A DNA stretch of 64,000 nt from Bacteroidota bacterium (GTDB lineage: Bacteria > Bacteroidota > Bacteroidia > Chitinophagales > Chitinophagaceae). Position numbers and translations under genes: made by a program. Shown here piece after piece: positions 23,979 to 33,313 of the stretch (its first letter is position 1; the number at the start of each line of letters is the position of its first letter). The stretch is taken from positions 1 through 64,000 of the forward strand of contig SYIK01000004.1 in the NCBI GenBank assembly GCA_005798905.1. Reading direction: 5' to 3'. The notes below the pieces were generated by a model. It saw nothing but the letters and a program-made list of their open reading frames with translations. It made no database searches and was not told the origin of the DNA.

Positions 23979-26210
23979 TCAAATAGAAACTAATGCAGCA
24001 CTGGATTCTTCTTTTGCTAAATAATTTTTAATGGCGTTATCGTATTTTTCTTTCCACCAATCTATGTTTTCCCAAAATTCTTCATCTACCAAAATTTCGC
24101 CGCCAGTAACAATTCCAATTCTTTCGTGCGGCAATTCTTCAATTGTATTTTCAAATGCTTCGATGGAATCTGCTTTTACCGTTACTACCACTCTGCTTTG
24201 TCCTTCGCCAAACAAATATGCATCTTTACGAATGGTTGCTTTTGTTTCAATTGCAAAACCGAGTTCACGATTAAATCCACTTTCGCATAAAGTAACAAAC
24301 AAACCACCTTCACTAACATCGTGTGCCGATTCCACTATTTTTTTCGAAATCAATTCAGCCAATTTTTGTTGCAATAAAAATTCTTCCTCTAAATCAAAAG
24401 AGGGTGCAGGTGAAAATTTTACTCCCTGCAATTTGTTCAAGTATTGAGATGAATTAATATCGTCATTCGACTGACCTAATAAATAAATTACATCTCCGGA
24501 TTCTTTAAAATCAAGTGTCATTTTATTTTCTATATTTTCCAACAAACCCACCATCCCAATTGTTGGCGTTGGAAATACCGGCCCATCGGGATTTTGGTTG
24601 TAGAAACTTACATTTCCACCCGTAACCGGTGTATTGAATTTTGTACATGCTTCGCCCATTCCTTTTATTGCATTTACAAATTGATAATACACTTCGGTAT
24701 TGTACGGATTTCCAAAATTCAAACAATTTGTTACACCCAATGGTTGTCCGCCACTGCAAACAATATTTCTTGCTGCTTCACTTACCGCCATCATTGTTCC
24801 TTTGTACGGATCGGCAAACACATAACGACTGTTGCAATCCGTAGTTACTGCTAATGCTTTTGAAGTTCCTTTTATTAATACAACTGCGGCATCACTTGGC
24901 GCATTGGTGGAAGTATTGTTGGTTCCCACCATACTGTCGTATTGATGAAAAATCCATTTTTTGGAAGCAATTGACGGAAGTTGAATTATTTTTTCTGCAA
25001 CCTCTTTCAAATCTTCTGGAACAGGAATTGAAGATGGATTAAATTTATTTATTTCTGCTAAATATTCTGGTTTGCTGAATTCTCTTTCATACTGCGGAGC
25101 GCCGCCACCCAGCACTAATTCATAAGCTGGCAATGATGCTTCCAATTCTCCATTCAAATAAAAGTTCAACAAACCATCATCTGTAACTTTTCCAATTACA
25201 GCTACTGGTAAGTCCCATTTGTCAAATATTTTTTTCACTTCCTCTTCTCTTCCTTTTTCAACAACCATCAACATTCTTTCTTGACTTTCACTTAATAACA
25301 ATTCCCAAGCTTTTAGATTTTTTTGTCGCGTTGGAACTTTTTCCAAATCGATATGCATACCTGCTTCACCTTTTGCACTCATCTCAGCCGTAGAGCAAAT
25401 AATTCCGGCAGCACCCATATCCTGCATTCCTACAATTGCACCTGTTTGAATTACTTCCAAGCAAGCTTCCAATAATTTTTTTTCTTGAAAAGGATCACCA
25501 ACTTGTACGGCTGGTAAATCTTGCACACTTTCTTCAGTAATATTTGCAGATGCAAAAGATGCTCCGCCAATTCCATCTTTTCCGGTTGCACTTCCTACAT
25601 ACATCACCGGATTTCCAATTCCTTTTGCAGTGGCAGAAACTGTTTCGCCAACTTTTACAATTCCAACACTCATCGCATTTACTAAAGGATTGGAATGATA
25701 ACATTCATCAAAATAAATTTCTCCGCCAACGGTAGCAACGCCAAAACAATTCCCGTAATGTCCGATTCCATGAACTACCCCTGCTAATAAATGTTGTGTT
25801 TTATCTTCATCCAAATTTCCAAATCGAAGTGAATTCAATGCTGCAATTGGTCTTGCTCCCATTGTAAAAATATCGCGATGAATACCTCCAACTCCTGTTG
25901 CAGCACCTTGAAAAGGTTCGATTGCCGAAGGATGATTATGTGATTCAATTTTGAAAACAACACCTAAACCATTTCCAATATCCATTAATCCCGCATTTTC
26001 TTCTCCAGCTTTTACCAACATTCTTCCCCCTTCGCGCGGTAATGTTTTTAACCATTTTATGGAATTTTTATAACTGCAATGTTCGCTCCACATTCCACTG
26101 AACGCACATAGCTCGTTGAAATTGGGTGTTCGCCCAAGTTTTTGTTTTATTAACTCAAATTCTTCTGCAGTAAGTCGAAGCTCTTCAGCTGTTTTTTTGG
26201 TAATTTCCAT
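23979..26210 (-). CDS. purL: Phosphoribosylformylglycinamidine synthase, small PurL type
   Basis: 743 aa, the Bacillus-like short form that works with separate PurS and PurQ rather than the long fused form. FSGMWSEHCSYKNSIKWL, KIESHNHPSAIEPFQGAATG, MQDMGAAGIICSTAEMSAKG and VTGGNVSFYNQ are clear. It performs the fourth step of purine synthesis. It is followed by hldD with a one-base gap and preceded by a glycosyltransferase gene 74 bases upstream. Confidence 0.96.
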   Translation of the reverse strand: MEITKKTAEELRLTAEEFELIKQKLGRTPNFNELCAFSGMWSEHCSYKNSIKWLKTLPREGGRMLVKAGEENAGLMDIGNGLGVVFKIESHNHPSAIEPFQGAATGVGGIHRDIFTMGARPIAALNSLRFGNLDEDKTQHLLAGVVHGIGHYGNCFGVATVGGEIYFDECYHSNPLVNAMSVGIVKVGETVSATAKGIGNPVMYVGSATGKDGIGGASFASANITEESVQDLPAVQVGDPFQEKKLLEACLEVIQTGAIVGMQDMGAAGIICSTAEMSAKGEAGMHIDLEKVPTRQKNLKAWELLLSESQERMLMVVEKGREEEVKKIFDKWDLPVAVIGKVTDDGLLNFYLNGELEASLPAYELVLGGGAPQYEREFSKPEYLAEINKFNPSSIPVPEDLKEVAEKIIQLPSIASKKWIFHQYDSMVGTNNTSTNAPSDAAVVLIKGTSKALAVTTDCNSRYVFADPYKGTMMAVSEAARNIVCSGGQPLGVTNCLNFGNPYNTEVYYQFVNAIKGMGEACTKFNTPVTGGNVSFYNQNPDGPVFPTPTIGMVGLLENIENKMTLDFKESGDVIYLLGQSNDDINSSQYLNKLQGVKFSPAPSFDLEEEFLLQQKLAELISKKIVESAHDVSEGGLFVTLCESGFNRELGFAIETKATIRKDAYLFGEGQSRVVVTVKADSIEAFENTIEELPHERIGIVTGGEILVDEEFWENIDWWKEKYDNAIKNYLAKEESSAALVSI

Positions 26211-26284
26211 AACGAAGCAAAACTATATGAATAACCTTAAACAGAAAATCGGAAATTGTAAAAAAAATTAAACACTGCTTTACA

Positions 26285-27445
26285 TTATGCTATTTGTTTG
26301 GATGGGATGATTGAATCCAAAACCGATTGATAAACCCGGAAAAGAATTTCAATATCATATTCGTCAATCATTTTTCGACGCCCATTTTGTCCCATTTGTA
26401 TTCTTTCATTCTTTTGCAATAAAATCATTTCTTCCATTTTAGCTGCAAGGTCTTTTGCATTTTTTGGCTTGCATAAAAAACCATTGTAACCATCTTGAAC
26501 AATATTGCTACACCCTTTGCTATCCGTAGTTATCACCGGCAGTTCCATGCAGCAAGCTTCCATTATTGAACGAGGCGTTCCTTCGTTGTAATAAGTTGGC
26601 AAAACCAAACAATCTGATTTTGCAAGACGAGATCTTACATCTTCAATAAATCCATGATAAGAAATTAACCCATTATTTTGCCATTCTTGCAATTGCTCTG
26701 CCGAAATCGAGTCGGGATGGTTGATTTCAAATTTTCCAATTAATTGACAATCGAATTCAACCCCTTTTTCTAATAATAATTTAGATGCGGCTGCATAATA
26801 TTGAATTCCCTTACTTTTTAGCAAACGCACTGCCATAATAAAAGTAAATGGGCGAACGACATTCATCTTATTTTCGATGGGAGAAATTAATGTTGTCGCA
26901 ATTCCATCTCCAGGAATTATTTTTAATTGACGAGAAGCAACCATTTTGTATTTTAAAAACAAATCAGCATCTTCTGAATTTTGAAACCAAACTTGATAAG
27001 AATTTTTTAGCGATAATTTATATAATAAGCGAACCAAAAATTGCAACCAATTTTTTTTATTGAATGAATAGCCCAATCCAGCAACAACAGCAACAGAAGT
27101 AACTTTTGCAACTGCTGCTGCAAAAGTTCCGTAGATATTTGGTTTTACGAAATAATGAAAAACGAGCAAAGGTTTTATTTTTCGATAAAGTCGCAAGAGG
27201 TTAAAAAACAATTTAAAATCCTGTAGAATATTCAATCCACGATTATTGATTTTAATTTTATGAATGATACAGCCTTCATCCGTTAAATAGTTTAGAAATT
27301 TATCCTCTCCGGCAATAACATGAACTTCAAAATTTTTTGCAATCAAAAATTTTACAACATGCAATCGATAATTGTAAACCGACCACCCACAGGTAGAGGT
27401 AAGCACTACCCTTCTATTCGTTTGTTTTTCTGCAAATGAATTCAT
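26285..27445 (-). CDS. Glycosyltransferase family 4 protein
   Basis: 386 aa GT-B fold. The N-terminal domain starts VVLTSTCGWSVYNYRLHVVK and the C-terminal domain has FIMAVRLLKSKGIQYYAAAS, then the EX7E signature EGTPRSIMEACCMELPVITT. It transfers a sugar from a nucleotide donor, probably for capsule, LPS or exopolysaccharide. The acceptor is unknown. It is divergent from a polytopic membrane protein that may act in the same pathway, and near hldD. Confidence 0.9.
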   Translation of the reverse strand: MNSFAEKQTNRRVVLTSTCGWSVYNYRLHVVKFLIAKNFEVHVIAGEDKFLNYLTDEGCIIHKIKINNRGLNILQDFKLFFNLLRLYRKIKPLLVFHYFVKPNIYGTFAAAVAKVTSVAVVAGLGYSFNKKNWLQFLVRLLYKLSLKNSYQVWFQNSEDADLFLKYKMVASRQLKIIPGDGIATTLISPIENKMNVVRPFTFIMAVRLLKSKGIQYYAAASKLLLEKGVEFDCQLIGKFEINHPDSISAEQLQEWQNNGLISYHGFIEDVRSRLAKSDCLVLPTYYNEGTPRSIMEACCMELPVITTDSKGCSNIVQDGYNGFLCKPKNAKDLAAKMEEMILLQKNERIQMGQNGRRKMIDEYDIEILFRVYQSVLDSIIPSKQIA

Positions 27446-27513
27446 GACATTTATAATTCTTATTTATCTATAAATTTGAGCAAAATAACTGTTTTATTTT
27501 CACCCTACCAATC

Positions 27514-28755
27514 ATGGAACAAACCAGTCTTTTTATTTTATACTTCCTTGTTTTTATTGCTACTTTTTATTTCATAAGTAAAAAAAGAAAAATTGAACTT
27601 AGTTTTTCCAAATTGAGTTTTGCATTTATAGCCAAACTTGCAGCCGGATGTTTTTATGGTTTTATTTTTTTGAAAATTTACAAAGGAGATGATACTTGGA
27701 AACTTCACCAAGCCGGACTTGCAGAATATGAACAATTAATAAAAACACCCTTTCATTTCTTTGCATCCCTTTTTCAGCACGGTTATCAGGAAAACCAAAC
27801 GCTTAGTTTTTTTACTTCGCATCATTCTTATTGGAAAGATTTACCTGATAACATTTTAATAAAACTACTTGCTATTTTCAACTTATTTAGTCAAGGTTCT
27901 TATTATATCAATGTTATCTTTTTCAACTTCCTTGTTTTGTGGGGACATTATTTTTTATACAAACTATTTCTTCCACTTTACGAAAAAAACAAACAACTAC
28001 TTTTTTGTATTGTATTCTTTTTTCCGCCATTATTGTTTTGGGAAAGTGGCATCAGAAAAGACGGAATCATGTTTTTAACATTGATGGGATTTCTTTATCA
28101 TTTTTCTATTTTGATACAAACGTCAAAAAAGAAAAATATTTTTTACGCGATTCTGTTTCTTGTAGGTTTATTTATTTTCCGAAATTTTGTAGCACTTGTT
28201 ACAGTTGCCGTTGCACTGTTTTGGATGCTATTTAATTTATTCCCAAGAAAAACTATTCTTATTTTTTTGGGTGGATTGGCAATAATTGTTTCTCTATTTT
28301 TTGCAACAAGTTTTTTAACCCCCGATTTAAACTTGCCATTGCAAATGGCAAACCGACAAGAACGATTTCAAAATTTAACCGGCGGTTCACAATTACCCCT
28401 TCCTCAACTTACAGCTGATTTTAAAAGTTATATTTCCATTTTACCAACTGCAATAAATCATGCTTTTATTCGCCCTTACCCCAACGAGATAAAAAACCCA
28501 TTTTACCTTTTGGCATTTGCCGAAACAGTTTGCCTTTTAACTATTCTGGTTGTTCTATTATTTTACAACCGAATTTTTTTTACGAAAATCATACAATCTC
28601 CTTTATTATTTAGTCTGTTGTTGTTGGCAGTATTTAATTATATACTGATTGGGTATATGGTTCCATTTCTTGGCGCAATTATTCGTTACAAAGCGATATA
28701 CGAAATCATCCTCTTTCTTATTCTACTTAAAGGCGTTAAACATCTTAAATTATAA
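27514..28755 (+). CDS. Polytopic membrane protein, possible polysaccharide polymerase-like
   Basis: 413 aa with about ten hydrophobic segments. A conserved-looking periplasmic motif WESGIRKDGIMFLTLMGFLY and a long loop near residues 270-310 (NRQERFQNLTGGS) recall Wzy- or EpsG-like proteins of surface polysaccharide loci. No catalytic residues can be assigned. It is divergent from a GT4 glycosyltransferase, which supports a glycan role. I do not recognise a specific family. Confidence 0.75.
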   Translation: MEQTSLFILYFLVFIATFYFISKKRKIELSFSKLSFAFIAKLAAGCFYGFIFLKIYKGDDTWKLHQAGLAEYEQLIKTPFHFFASLFQHGYQENQTLSFFTSHHSYWKDLPDNILIKLLAIFNLFSQGSYYINVIFFNFLVLWGHYFLYKLFLPLYEKNKQLLFCIVFFFPPLLFWESGIRKDGIMFLTLMGFLYHFSILIQTSKKKNIFYAILFLVGLFIFRNFVALVTVAVALFWMLFNLFPRKTILIFLGGLAIIVSLFFATSFLTPDLNLPLQMANRQERFQNLTGGSQLPLPQLTADFKSYISILPTAINHAFIRPYPNEIKNPFYLLAFAETVCLLTILVVLLFYNRIFFTKIIQSPLLFSLLLLAVFNYILIGYMVPFLGAIIRYKAIYEIILFLILLKGVKHLKL

Positions 28756-28919
28756 ATAATAATAATGTTTAATTATTATTAGAAAACTGTTTACATTTCA
28801 TATAATTGATGCCTCATTTTTAAATTTTCTTTCACAGTTTATCCACTTTATTCAAATTTTTTACAACTAAATGCAAAATTGTAAAAAGAAAATATTTTCT
28901 TTGTTGAAATTATTCATTT

Positions 28920-31109
28920 ATGTCAAATCGTTTTGAAGCAATTAAAAACCTCTCCAATTCAACACAATCAAATGCAGTTAAACAAAGTAGGATAACCGAC
29001 ATTTTTGGTGAAAATGTTTTTAAAGGGAATACTGCTCGAGAATTTTTAAGTGACGAAGCATACAAAAGTTTAATGACTTCTGTAAATGCTGGCAAAAAAA
29101 TTGATCGATCAATGGCAAATCAAATTGCAAATGGAGTTCGAGCTTGGGCAGAAAGTAAGGGTGTTACCCATTTTACACATTGGTTTCAACCATTGACGGG
29201 TACAACTGCAGAAAAGCATGATTCTTTCTTTACAATCAAAAGCGATGGAACAGCAATTGAAGAATTTGATGGAGCTGCATTAATTCAACAAGAACCCGAT
29301 GCATCTTCATTTCCAAGCGGTGGTTTGCGCGCTACTTTTGAAGCACGTGGCTATACAGCTTGGGACCCTTCTTCTCCTGCATTCATTATGGAAATTGGGC
29401 ATGGAAAAACACTGTGTATCCCAACAATTTTCATTTCCTATACAGGTGAATCACTCGATTATAAAGCTCCATTATTAAAAGCTTTAGAATCTTTAAACGA
29501 TGCAGCAGTAGAAGTATGTAATTATTTTGATAGAAATGTAACAAAGGTTACTGCAACGCTAGGGTGGGAACAAGAATATTTTGTTGTGGATGAAGGATTA
29601 TATAATGCAAGACCGGATTTGATTTTATGTGGAAGAACTGTTTTTGGTCACACACCGGCAAAAGGACAACAATTGGAAGATCATTATTTCGGATCAATTC
29701 CGGAAAGAGTTTATGCTTTTATGCGAGATTTTGAAACTGAATCGTATAAATTGGGAATTCCTTTGCGCACAAGACATAACGAAGTAGCTCCTGCCCAATT
29801 TGAATGTGCTCCAATTTTCGAAGAAGTGAGCGTTGCCGTAGATCATAATTCATTATTGATGGACATTATGGATCGGGTTGCACGTCGTCACAAACTAAGA
29901 GTACTACTTCACGAAAAACCATTTGCAGGAATAAACGGAAGCGGTAAGCACAACAACTGGAGTATGGCTACAAATAATGGCATCAACCTTTTGGCGCCGG
30001 GAAAAACGCCAAAAACCAACTTAATGTTTCTCACTTTTTTTGTAAATATTATAAAAGCCGTGCACGATTACAACGATGTTTTGCGTGCATCAATTGCATC
30101 GGCAAACAACGATTATCGATTAGGCGCCAACGAAGCGCCTCCTGCAATTATATCTGTTTTCATAGGTGATTATCTTACCAAAGTATTGAAAGAAATTAAA
30201 GAAAGAGTAACTGACAAAATGGATGAAACAGATGAAAGTTTATTGAAAATTGATATTCATAAAAGTATTCCTGAATTATTACTCGACAACACCGACCGCA
30301 ACAGAACTTCTCCGTTTGCATTTACTGGAAATAAATTTGAGTTTCGTGCAGTAGGTTCAACGGCAAATTGCGCGAATGCAATGACCGTAGTGAATACAAT
30401 AATGGCCGACACATTGAAAAAATTTACTAAAGAAGTAGACGCCTTAATTGAAAAAGGAGAGAAAAAAGAAATAGCAATTATGCACGTCATTCGAGAATAT
30501 ATTGTTGCAAGCGAAAAAATTCTTTTCGAAGGCGACGGCTATAGCGATGCGTGGGAAAAAGAAGCAGCAAGAAGAGGATTACCTAATGTAAAAACAACGC
30601 CGCTTGCACTGGATGCGATGGTTACAAAAAAAGCAAAACAACTTTTCGAAAGCAACAATGTTTATAATCATTTGGAATTAGAAGCAAGACACGAAATAGA
30701 ATTGGAAAAATATATTAAAAAAGTGCAAATCGAAAGCCGCATTATGGGAGAACTAGCTACCAGTCATATTTTACCGGCAGCAATTCGTTACCAAAATTTA
30801 TTAGCAACAAATATTCGAGGCTTAAAAGAAGCTGGCTTAAAAGAAGCTACTTATAAAAGTCAAAAAGAAATGTTGGAAATAATTTCAGCACATATTAATA
30901 GTGTAAGCGAAAATGTATCTGCGATGATTGAAGCGCGGAAAGCTGCAAACAATTTAACTGATACACGAAGCAAAGCCATTGCTTATCAAGAAAAAGTAAA
31001 AGATGCTTATTTCGACATCGTTCGTTACCATGTAGATAAATTGGAACTTTTCGTAGATGATAAAGAATGGACATTACCGAAATACCGCGAAATTTTATTT
31101 TTGCGTTAA
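28920..31109 (+). CDS. glnN: Glutamine synthetase type III
   Basis: 729 aa, the length of GSIII, not the ~470 aa GSI form. Typical segments are THWFQPLTGTTAEKHDSFF, FPSGGLRATFEARGYTAWD, RHNEVAPAQFECAPIFEEV, GINGSGKHNNWSMATNNG and NRTSPFAFTGNKFEFRAVGS. It assimilates ammonium into glutamine. Monocistronic: a terminator hairpin follows within 25 bases. Confidence 0.97.
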   Translation: MSNRFEAIKNLSNSTQSNAVKQSRITDIFGENVFKGNTAREFLSDEAYKSLMTSVNAGKKIDRSMANQIANGVRAWAESKGVTHFTHWFQPLTGTTAEKHDSFFTIKSDGTAIEEFDGAALIQQEPDASSFPSGGLRATFEARGYTAWDPSSPAFIMEIGHGKTLCIPTIFISYTGESLDYKAPLLKALESLNDAAVEVCNYFDRNVTKVTATLGWEQEYFVVDEGLYNARPDLILCGRTVFGHTPAKGQQLEDHYFGSIPERVYAFMRDFETESYKLGIPLRTRHNEVAPAQFECAPIFEEVSVAVDHNSLLMDIMDRVARRHKLRVLLHEKPFAGINGSGKHNNWSMATNNGINLLAPGKTPKTNLMFLTFFVNIIKAVHDYNDVLRASIASANNDYRLGANEAPPAIISVFIGDYLTKVLKEIKERVTDKMDETDESLLKIDIHKSIPELLLDNTDRNRTSPFAFTGNKFEFRAVGSTANCANAMTVVNTIMADTLKKFTKEVDALIEKGEKKEIAIMHVIREYIVASEKILFEGDGYSDAWEKEAARRGLPNVKTTPLALDAMVTKKAKQLFESNNVYNHLELEARHEIELEKYIKKVQIESRIMGELATSHILPAAIRYQNLLATNIRGLKEAGLKEATYKSQKEMLEIISAHINSVSENVSAMIEARKAANNLTDTRSKAIAYQEKVKDAYFDIVRYHVDKLELFVDDKEWTLPKYREILFLR

Positions 31110-31130
31110 TCAATAATTTAATTCTTTATA

Positions 31131-31163
31131 AAAAAAAGCTACACTTCGTCGTGTGGCTTTTTT
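31131..31163 (+). terminator. Terminator of the glutamine synthetase gene
   Basis: Stem aaaaagctacac (31133-31144) / gtgtggcttttt (31151-31162) with a ttcgtc loop, followed by T and preceded by A, so it could act in both directions. Confidence 0.85.
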
Positions 31164-31195
31164 ATGGTGAAATTTTAAATAAATAAAATTCAATA

Positions 31196-31933
31196 CTACT
31201 CATTTGTTGAACTTCCCAACAATTGCATCATTTCTTTCATTTCCGGATCGCTTAAATAGCGCCATTTACCAACCGGTAAATTCCCCAAATGAATATGCAT
31301 AATGCGCATTCGTTTTAAATGCACAACCTCGTAACCGAGTGCATCACACATTCTTCGTATCTGCCTGTTCAGTCCTTGTTTCAGAATAATGGAAAATGTT
31401 TTTCCACTAATAATTCGCACCTTACACGGCAGAGTGATTTCATTTAAAATATGAACGCCATTGCTCATCTTTACTACAAAATCGGGTGATAATTTTTTAT
31501 TAACTGAAACGATGTATTCTTTTTCGTGTTCATTTCCTGCACGAAGAATTTTATTTACAAAATCGCCATGATTGGTTAAAAAAATCAACCCCTCCGAATC
31601 TTTATCTAATCTTCCAATAGGAAAAATTCGTTTCGAATGATTGATAAAATGAATGATATTGGAACGATCTTTTTCATCCGTTGTGGAAGTGATATTTATT
31701 GGTTTATTAAATGCAATTATGAATTGATGTTGTTTGTTTGATTTAGAAATTTTCAGCAATTCGTCATCAATATAAACTTTGTCATTTGCATCAACTCTCG
31801 ATCCAGGCAATGCGATAGAACTGTTAATTGTTATGCGTGCTTGTTCAATCAATTTATCAGCTTCTCGGCGAGAGCAATAGCCAGTTGCACTTATGTATTT
31901 GTTAATACTGACTTTTTCTTCTTCCTTTTTCAT
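31196..31933 (-). CDS. rRNA pseudouridine synthase (RsuA/RluF family)
   Basis: 245 aa from the ATG at 31933; the track start is an upstream TTG. An N-terminal S4 RNA-binding domain (INKYISATGYCSRREADKLI) precedes the catalytic domain with FPIGRLDKDSEGLIFLTNHG (catalytic Asp) and KQGLNRQIRRMCDALGYEV. It isomerises a uridine of ribosomal RNA; RluF-like (23S U2604) is the best match by motif but not certain. Confidence 0.92.
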   Translation of the reverse strand: MKKEEEKVSINKYISATGYCSRREADKLIEQARITINSSIALPGSRVDANDKVYIDDELLKISKSNKQHQFIIAFNKPINITSTTDEKDRSNIIHFINHSKRIFPIGRLDKDSEGLIFLTNHGDFVNKILRAGNEHEKEYIVSVNKKLSPDFVVKMSNGVHILNEITLPCKVRIISGKTFSIILKQGLNRQIRRMCDALGYEVVHLKRMRIMHIHLGNLPVGKWRYLSDPEMKEMMQLLGSSTNE

Positions 31934-31973
31934 AACGCGCAAAGATAATTTTTTAAAAAAAAGATTACCAAAA

Positions 31974-32007
31974 ACAAAAAAGCCACTCAGTTTTTCTGAA
32001 TGGCTTT
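31974..32007 (-). terminator. Terminator of icd
   Basis: Stem aaagccactcag (31979-31990) / ctgaatggcttt (31996-32007), one mismatch, with a T-rich run beyond it on the minus strand, 17 bases after the icd stop. Confidence 0.75.
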
Positions 32008-32023
32008 CACTTATAAAAATAAT

Positions 32024-33256
32024 TTAACCCAATTTCTTTTTTAGATTTTCATCAATGGCATCTAAAAATTCTTCGGTGTGCAAATAATGTTCCGCATGTT
32101 TTACATTATTACCATGAATACAAACTGCAAGATCTTTCGTCATCTTTCCACTTTCAACGGTTTCAATACAAACTTGCTCCAACGTATCTGCAAATTTTAT
32201 TAGCAGATCGTTTGCATCAAGCTTTCCACGAAAAGCCAAACCTCTAGTCCATGCAAAAATGCTGGCAATAGGATTGGTGCTTGTTGGTTTTCCTTTTTGA
32301 TGTTCGCGATAATGACGAGTAACAGTTCCGTGCGCCGCTTCTGCTTCCATCGTTTTTCCATCGGGAGTAATTAATACGGAAGTCATCAAACCCAACGATC
32401 CAAAACCTTGTGCAACCGTATCGCTTTGCACATCGCCATCATAATTTTTACAAGCCCAAACAAAATTGCCATTCCATTTTAAAGCACTGGCAACCATATC
32501 ATCAATCAAGCGATGCTCGTAAATAATTCCTACTTCTTCAAACTTGATTTTAAAATCGTTTTGATAAATTTCTTCAAAAATATCTTTGAATCTTCCATCG
32601 TATTTTTTAAGAATTGTATTTTTTGTAGAAAGATAAAGTGGCCATTTTTTACTCAATGCCATATTGAAACAACTATATGCAAAACCACGAATGCTTTCGT
32701 CGGTATTGTACATACTCATTGCAACTCCGTCGCCTTTGAAATTAAAAACTTCAAAATTTTGCGGCGCAGTTCCATCTTCGGGTGTGAACGTCATTGTTAA
32801 TTTCCCTTTCCCTTTTATTACTGTATCCGTTGCGCGGTATTGATCGCCAAAAGCATGACGACCAACAATTATGGGAGCTGTCCAATTGGTAACTAATCGC
32901 GGAACATTTTTCATCACAATGGGTTCGCGAAAAACAGTTCCATCTAAAATATTACGAATCGTTCCATTCGGGCTTTTCCACATTTGTTTCAACTTGAATT
33001 CTTTTACGCGATCTTCATCTGGAGTTATAGTTGCGCACTTAATTCCTACGCCAAATTCTTTAATGGCATTGGCTGCGTCAATTGTTACTTGGTCGTTTGT
33101 TTGGTCGCGATATTCTACTCCAAGATCATAATATTTTATATCAATTTCGAGATAAGGAAGAATGAGTTTCTCTTTTATAAATTTCCAAATGATGCGTGTC
33201 ATTTCATCGCCATCCAATTCTACAACAGGATTAGCTACTTTAATTTTTTGCGACAT
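32024..33256 (-). CDS. icd: Isocitrate dehydrogenase (NADP), eukaryote-like type
   Basis: 410 aa. The N-terminus [20 protein letters not shown] and the segments [47 protein letters not shown]-like [11 protein letters not shown] and [16 protein letters not shown] mark the homodimeric form shared with eukaryotic IDH1/2. It oxidises isocitrate to 2-oxoglutarate in the TCA cycle, producing NADPH. Confidence 0.96.
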   Translation of the reverse strand: MSQKIKVANPVVELDGDEMTRIIWKFIKEKLILPYLEIDIKYYDLGVEYRDQTNDQVTIDAANAIKEFGVGIKCATITPDEDRVKEFKLKQMWKSPNGTIRNILDGTVFREPIVMKNVPRLVTNWTAPIIVGRHAFGDQYRATDTVIKGKGKLTMTFTPEDGTAPQNFEVFNFKGDGVAMSMYNTDESIRGFAYSCFNMALSKKWPLYLSTKNTILKKYDGRFKDIFEEIYQNDFKIKFEEVGIIYEHRLIDDMVASALKWNGNFVWACKNYDGDVQSDTVAQGFGSLGLMTSVLITPDGKTMEAEAAHGTVTRHYREHQKGKPTSTNPIASIFAWTRGLAFRGKLDANDLLIKFADTLEQVCIETVESGKMTKDLAVCIHGNNVKHAEHYLHTEEFLDAIDENLKKKLG

Positions 33257-33313
33257 ATTTTTTCACTTTATTTAGGTTGTGAAGTTAATCTACTTTTGCA
33301 ATCATTACATCAG

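Noticed and set aside
24031-24447. 138-aa plus-strand ORF
   Set aside because: Antisense shadow of purL.
28757-28781. AT-only inverted repeat taataataa / ttattatta after the membrane-protein gene, considered as a terminator
   Set aside because: The stem has no G-C pairs and no clear T-run, so it is too weak to call.
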